A stretch of 8,964 bases of DNA from Deltaproteobacteria bacterium UBA4427. GTDB taxonomy: Bacteria; Myxococcota_A; UBA9160; UBA4427. Shown piece by piece: positions 4,991-8,964 of this stretch. Numbering within the stretch: position 1 is the stretch's first letter; each line of letters opens with the position of its first letter. The stretch is taken from positions 1 through 8,964 of the forward strand of contig DGPZ01000017.1 of the NCBI GenBank assembly GCA_002390675.1, read 5' to 3'. The translations under genes and the position numbers were made by a program. The notes beneath the pieces were generated by a model. That model worked only from the letters and a program-made list of their open reading frames with translations. It was not told where the DNA came from and searched no databases.

Positions 4991-6880
4991 CTAAGCTCGC
5001 AGGTCCTGCCGGACCGCCGCGAGCATTCTTCGGTCCCAGGCGTCGTCGCGTGACGCGGCATCGTGGCTGACCGCGTCGAGGATCGTGGCACTGCTGAGTG
5101 ATTGGGGATCCATGAGCGAGCCTAGCTTCACCGCCAGCTTCTCCACGCGAATCCCGTGTAGCCAACAGTTGTAGGCCAGGCTGGCATGCCCCGCCGGCGA
5201 CGGGGGACAGCTAAGGAGCCCTTGTGCCGAGAGCTCCGGATGCAGGCCGTAGGTGCCCGCATAGACGCGCATTGTTTCTGGCACACCAATGGCGATGATG
5301 TCGCCCATCATCGGCAGGGCGTAGTTCGAACTCATACCGGCCTCGGCGAAGAGCAATGACTCCGACCGGCAGCGGTGCAGTAAGTCACCCCAGCCGAAGC
5401 CGACGTACCCGAGCATGATGTCCGGGCGAATACGTATCACCAGGTCGTAGTCCTTGCCCTGCCCGTGCGCGAGCTCCGAGCAAGCCTGGATCTTGTAGTG
5501 CATCTTCGACGAGTTGGACCAGCCGTCGAATCGGGCCTCGCGATCATTCTCGACGACCACGTGCTCGGTGCCGTAGGCCTGTTGAAGTTCGGCCTCGGTC
5601 ACTGTGCCGCTGTTCGCCAGGACGTCGAATAGCTTAGGGTACCGCTCCTTGACCTGCGTGTGCCCCGCGTCGAGGCAGTGCTTGCGATAGACGTCGACGA
5701 AGGTCTCGCCGTCGAAGGGCAACATGAAGCGCGCGGGCTCCGCCCCTGACTGCCCGATGTGTTCCCACGCGTGCACGTAGGTGTCGTAGTCGATTCCCGG
5801 CAGCAGCTTGCTGCGGAACGCTTCGAGCGCTGTGCGGAATCCACGCAGCTGGCCGGAGACGCACAGCGCAACGCGAGGCCGGCGGCGGCCGGGCAGCCGG
5901 ATGTCGAGCCTGCTGCGTAGCTCGTTGCGAACGACATGCGCAGCCTGATAGGCCTTTTTGCCCATCAACACCCTGCGGATGCGGCTCTGCTGGCCGCGTC
6001 GCGCACTGACTAGCCGTGCACGTTCGGACGCCAGTTTCGACACGACATCCGAGAAGCCTGGCTTGACTTGCAGCCGCTCGAGCAGCTCGCGCGCGGAATC
6101 ATCAGCGAGTTGCGACGGGTCTTCCAAGTGCCGCGTCAGCAGCGCGCGTGCCGCGGCCAGGCTGTGTGTGTTCCGCGAGGGCAAAGACGAGAGCCGCTGG
6201 CTAAGTGTGGGCACCAGCGTCGCTCGGCTGCCGAGCAGTGCCGAGTCGCTGGCCGTGACCCACTCCATCACAGCGAGGTGGAGGGTCTCGATGTCGGTGC
6301 CCAACAACGCTTGGCTGTTCCTAAGGTCCTCGCGATTGCGATGGAATAGATGGTCTAGGAACATGACGTTGTAGGGGAGTGCAACATCCTCCCGCTCGAA
6401 GCGATGGAAGTGCGCTAGGTGAAGAACGCTGACTTCCTCGGGAGGGTACTCGTCCTGCAAGAACTCACGCAGAGTCACAAGGGCGAGCACTGCAGCCTTG
6501 GGCGGTGGCGTGCTCTTGAGCAGTGGCCTCAGGACCGGCGTCAGCTCTGCGGCGATCGTCGGCAAGACCCAGTCGACGTTGGCGGATGCGAACCCGCACA
6601 CCGCGTGGAGGAAGACGTTGCCGTCCCACACGTCGCTAGATTGCAACAACAGCTTGGTCAGCAGCGCATGCTTGGCCGACGGCGGCCACTGCCGGTATCC
6701 GTTAGGCGCCTCGGGCTCCGACGAGTCCTGGTCGAGGCAGCGAACGAGAGCCTTGGTCGTGGCGTCGTAGGTTTCGCGCCCTGCGTCCCCAGCATCGATC
6801 TGCTTGGCGAGCTGAAGCAGCGCCTCGAAGGAGTTCGCCGCTTCTTCTGAAGGCACTGAACTATCGTCGTGCTGGCTCAT
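4991..6880 (-). CDS. Predicted glycosyltransferase with long N-terminal helical region
   Basis: A protein of 629 residues. Residues 1 to about 300 are rich in Leu, Ala and charged residues, look all-helical and match no family I know. After a basic linker (GRRRPR, 331-336) comes a domain that looks like a bacterial polysaccharide glycosyltransferase. It has an opening strand VALCVSGQLRGFRTA (337-351), YDTYVHAWEH (365-374), YKIQAC (462-467), YDLVIRIRPDIML (478-490) in the place where many GT-A enzymes carry a DxD, and MGDIIAIG (525-532). The assignment rests on these motifs and the locus and is moderate; the donor and acceptor are unknown. No signal peptide or membrane segment is seen. The ATG at 6880 has AAGGA at 6890-6886 on the same strand with a five-base spacer, supporting this start. 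A small ORF from upstream overlaps the start by 20 bases. The gene converges on the nucleotidyltransferase gene with 123 bases between. Confidence 0.6.
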   Translation of the reverse strand: MSQHDDSSVPSEEAANSFEALLQLAKQIDAGDAGRETYDATTKALVRCLDQDSSEPEAPNGYRQWPPSAKHALLTKLLLQSSDVWDGNVFLHAVCGFASANVDWVLPTIAAELTPVLRPLLKSTPPPKAAVLALVTLREFLQDEYPPEEVSVLHLAHFHRFEREDVALPYNVMFLDHLFHRNREDLRNSQALLGTDIETLHLAVMEWVTASDSALLGSRATLVPTLSQRLSSLPSRNTHSLAAARALLTRHLEDPSQLADDSARELLERLQVKPGFSDVVSKLASERARLVSARRGQQSRIRRVLMGKKAYQAAHVVRNELRSRLDIRLPGRRRPRVALCVSGQLRGFRTALEAFRSKLLPGIDYDTYVHAWEHIGQSGAEPARFMLPFDGETFVDVYRKHCLDAGHTQVKERYPKLFDVLANSGTVTEAELQQAYGTEHVVVENDREARFDGWSNSSKMHYKIQACSELAHGQGKDYDLVIRIRPDIMLGYVGFGWGDLLHRCRSESLLFAEAGMSSNYALPMMGDIIAIGVPETMRVYAGTYGLHPELSAQGLLSCPPSPAGHASLAYNCWLHGIRVEKLAVKLGSLMDPQSLSSATILDAVSHDAASRDDAWDRRMLAAVRQDLRA

Positions 6881-7061
6881 CGAAGTCCTTCCGCACCGGA
6901 GATAGGGCCGGGCTGTCGCGAATGTCTACGGCTTGAAAAGGTCGTCGCTGAATCACCCCTGCAGGAACTCGTCGGGGCAGCGATGGCCGCCGTGGTTGGC
7001 ATGCATCGTTCGCACCATTCACCTCTTCCACGCCAAAGATAATCGGGGCTCTCGGATCCAT
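6861..7061 (-). CDS. Small ORF with a strong ribosome binding site, unknown function
   Basis: A 66-codon ORF (starts MDPRAPIIFGVEEVNGAND) lies between the acyl-CoA synthetase and the glycosyltransferase genes on the same strand. Its ATG is 21 bases after the TAG of the synthetase and is preceded by AAGGAGATAAA (AAGGAGA at 7072-7066), the best Shine-Dalgarno sequence in the window. The ORF fills the whole gap and overlaps the glycosyltransferase start by 20 bases, so it could couple translation of the two large genes. The first 18 or so residues look protein-like; the rest is rich in Arg and Pro. It may therefore be the start of a larger gene that lost its reading frame. The second frame also shows a more natural piece (HGGHRCPDEFLQG at about 6996-6958) before a TGA. 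I recognise no family. It could be a short real peptide, a leader, or a gene remnant. Confidence 0.35.
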   Translation of the reverse strand: MDPRAPIIFGVEEVNGANDACQPRRPSLPRRVPAGVIQRRPFQAVDIRDSPALSPVRKDFDEPARR

Positions 7062-7082
7062 TTTATCTCCTTCCCGGGGCGC

Positions 7083-8900
7083 CTACGAGAGGCCAAAGGG
7101 CGGCAATTCCACCGCCGTGAGTGATTGTTTGTTCAATGGCACATAGCAACTTTTAGAGGCCGCTAGAACAAAGAGCGGGTCGTCGATGGTGAGCGAATAG
7201 CCCTCCGCCTTCAGCGTCGCGAGCCCGAGTTTGTATGTATCGGTCAATACACTCTGCCCATCACCCACCCGAACGAAGAGCGGGAAAGCGTGAAGCGGTA
7301 GTTCAGCCGCGAGCGCTGCAAAAAGAGCCTCTCCGGAGAAGGCCTGATCTCCGAGGATCGAAACCAGCGCCATGCCCGCGCTGCCTTCGTGGCCAGGGAC
7401 CTGCACAGGATAGACCGTGGCATGCGCAACGAAGTCACAGCTTGAGATCGCGTGCATAACCTCCATCGCCGATATGTTCTCGCCCTTCCATCGATAAGAG
7501 TCGCCGAGGCGACTTACGAAATAGAAGTAACCCTCTTCCTCACGAAAAAGATCGCCTGATCGGTACCAGAGGTCCCCATCATCGAAGGCGTTCTCGAGAA
7601 GCTTCGACCGCGTAGCCTCCTCGGAGGAGTAACCTTCGAACTCGCGTCGATCTTCGAGGCGAGCGATCAGTTCACCCGCCTCAGATTTCGCGCACTGAAC
7701 AAGGCGCCCCGCTGCGTTTCGGTGAAGTTCGTCTGAAGTGCGGTCGTATTTCACAAGACGCAGGCGATCTGCGAGTGGTTTGGGAGGCCTTCCGACGGAG
7801 CCGGGAACACCATCCAAGTTGATGATTCCGATTACGCCTTCGGAGGAACCGTAGGACTCGACAACCCGCAGCGGCCCAAACCGCTCATCAAAAGCACACC
7901 AGTTCTCTTTGGTGAGGCCCGCGCCGAGAATGGCCTTTAGCGAGCTGCAGCGATCACCCTCGCTTGGGGGTTTTGCGAGCAAGTAGCGGATGATCTCGCC
8001 TAGGTACTGAAATTGAGTCGCCGAGAAGCGGCGCACGTCCACCCAGAATCGAGAAGCGGAGAACCGTGGGCGAATTGCGACCGAGGCCCCAACGCTAAGC
8101 GCGGCACCGAGGGAGCTGAGCGCTGCGATGTGGAACATCGGCAGGAAGACATACATGCAGTCGCCTTCTTCCATCCGAAAAAGCACGCCCTCGGAAGTCG
8201 CACCCGCGACGTATCGAGCATGACTGCATTGCGTCGCCTTCGGCAGGCCCGTCGTACCGGACGTAAAGATGTAGAAGAGCGTCTCGGCAGGGTCCTGAGT
8301 CGGGCCGGCCGGAGACCAATCAGCGGTCCCCGCGTACACATCGAGGTCCGCCACCCACTCCTCGACGACTCCGAGCGCAGAGTCGTCCGGCGAGAGGGGA
8401 ACGCTTGCAGCGACTTCGAGTTCAACGATCACCGGCATTTCAAAGCCTTGGATTTCTCGTATCGCGGCGTGAGCGGAAGGCGTCAAAAAGATAAGTCGAG
8501 GAGGAATCTCTTCAAGCGCGTGACGGAGCGGGCGCCCACGCAGACTCGGGCTGAGCAACGAAATCTGCACTCCAAGCTTGCTCGCGCCGAGAATGATCGT
8601 GAGAAATGCGGCACTTGATGGCAGTTGAATGGACACCACATTACCGGGCTCTACGCCTGAAGCCTCTAACGACCGGGCGACCCGGTCAGAAAGAGCGTCC
8701 AGCTGGGCGTAGGTCAGATCACGAATATCCGTCTTGAGAACAATGTTATTCGGAGTGAGCGCGACGCGCTCGGCCCACCATCCGGCGAGAGAGGCGCTTC
8801 GTAGACGTTGCGCCATCTCCTGATTGAACTCGACGAAGCGGGCATTGGACTCCTCGCTCGTCGGCAGGGTGGATCTGGAAGGTTCGTGGACTTTCGACAT
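7083..8900 (-). CDS. Acyl-CoA synthetase, FATP / very-long-chain type (ANL superfamily)
   Basis: An AMP-forming acyl-CoA synthetase of 605 residues, predicted to activate a fatty or other carboxylic acid through an acyl-adenylate to its CoA thioester. The adenylate-forming motifs are in order. The P-loop IFTSGTTGLPKA is at 211-222, ESYGSSEG at 348-355, and GDLWYRSGD at 442-450 with Asp450. The hinge block YFVSRLGDSYRWKGENISAM is at 460-479, and the C-terminal lysine motif TDTYKLGL is at 553-560 with Lys557 as the expected catalytic lysine. The phrases NLDGVPGSVGRPPKPLADR and RWKGEN point to the fatty-acid-transport-protein / very-long-chain subgroup rather than to the classic FadD. Length is normal and no lesion is seen. 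The ATG at 8900 has no good Shine-Dalgarno just before it, so the exact start is less certain. Next to envelope genes it might supply acyl groups for a glycolipid, but a role in general lipid metabolism is equally possible. Confidence 0.88.
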   Translation of the reverse strand: MSKVHEPSRSTLPTSEESNARFVEFNQEMAQRLRSASLAGWWAERVALTPNNIVLKTDIRDLTYAQLDALSDRVARSLEASGVEPGNVVSIQLPSSAAFLTIILGASKLGVQISLLSPSLRGRPLRHALEEIPPRLIFLTPSAHAAIREIQGFEMPVIVELEVAASVPLSPDDSALGVVEEWVADLDVYAGTADWSPAGPTQDPAETLFYIFTSGTTGLPKATQCSHARYVAGATSEGVLFRMEEGDCMYVFLPMFHIAALSSLGAALSVGASVAIRPRFSASRFWVDVRRFSATQFQYLGEIIRYLLAKPPSEGDRCSSLKAILGAGLTKENWCAFDERFGPLRVVESYGSSEGVIGIINLDGVPGSVGRPPKPLADRLRLVKYDRTSDELHRNAAGRLVQCAKSEAGELIARLEDRREFEGYSSEEATRSKLLENAFDDGDLWYRSGDLFREEEGYFYFVSRLGDSYRWKGENISAMEVMHAISSCDFVAHATVYPVQVPGHEGSAGMALVSILGDQAFSGEALFAALAAELPLHAFPLFVRVGDGQSVLTDTYKLGLATLKAEGYSLTIDDPLFVLAASKSCYVPLNKQSLTAVELPPFGLS

Positions 8901-8964
8901 TGGCGGAGGGTAGGAAACAGGAGGCCCCTTTTCCCTACCGCCGCTAAGTACCGATATGACAATC

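Noticed and set aside
8013..8618. A 201-codon plus-strand ORF inside the acyl-CoA synthetase gene.
   Set aside because: Antisense shadow with many Arg and His residues; the synthetase motifs are on the other strand.
8901..8964. A TTGTCA on the minus strand as a possible -35 for the acyl-CoA synthetase.
   Set aside because: No acceptable -10 lies at the right distance.

Overview
The window is GC-rich bacterial DNA with Shine-Dalgarno starts, ATGA gene overlaps and a gene content typical of a cell-envelope or surface-polysaccharide locus. A Gram-negative bacterium, probably a high-GC proteobacterium, fits best. That is inference, because no rRNA, tRNA or other lineage marker is present.

Layout. 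Positions 1 to about 500 hold the decayed remains of a minus-strand gene that runs off the left edge. Its reading frame looks protein-like but carries internal stops and a frameshift, and the family is not recognised. About 240 bases without a clear gene follow. At 745-1464 (+) is a small PAPS-dependent-type sulfotransferase. At about 1508-2034 (+) is a class I SAM-dependent methyltransferase broken by five frame changes; its motifs can be read only by hopping between all three frames.

At 2143-4867 (+) is a tight three-gene operon joined by two ATGA overlaps. It encodes a HAD-superfamily phosphatase, a two-domain protein (nucleotidyltransferase-like domain fused to a choline-kinase/APH-like kinase), and a stand-alone capsule-type nucleotidyltransferase. 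Together they look like a cassette that phosphorylates and nucleotide-activates a small molecule or sugar for decoration of a surface glycan. The substrate cannot be read from sequence.

The right half is on the minus strand and converges on this operon. Reading leftward from the right edge, an acyl-CoA synthetase of the FATP / very-long-chain type (8900-7083) is followed by a 66-codon ORF with a very strong ribosome binding site (7061-6861). This overlaps the start of a 629-residue predicted glycosyltransferase with a long helical N-terminal region (6880-4991). The 123-base gap between the convergent genes holds a two-copy 26-bp tandem repeat that spans the stop codon of the nucleotidyltransferase gene.

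How it may work together (inference): the sulfotransferase, the activation cassette and the glycosyltransferase would build and decorate a surface polysaccharide or glycolipid, while the acyl-CoA synthetase could supply an activated fatty acid. The two pseudogenes show that the left part of the locus is being remodelled. No CRISPR array, insertion sequence, integrase or RNA gene is visible.
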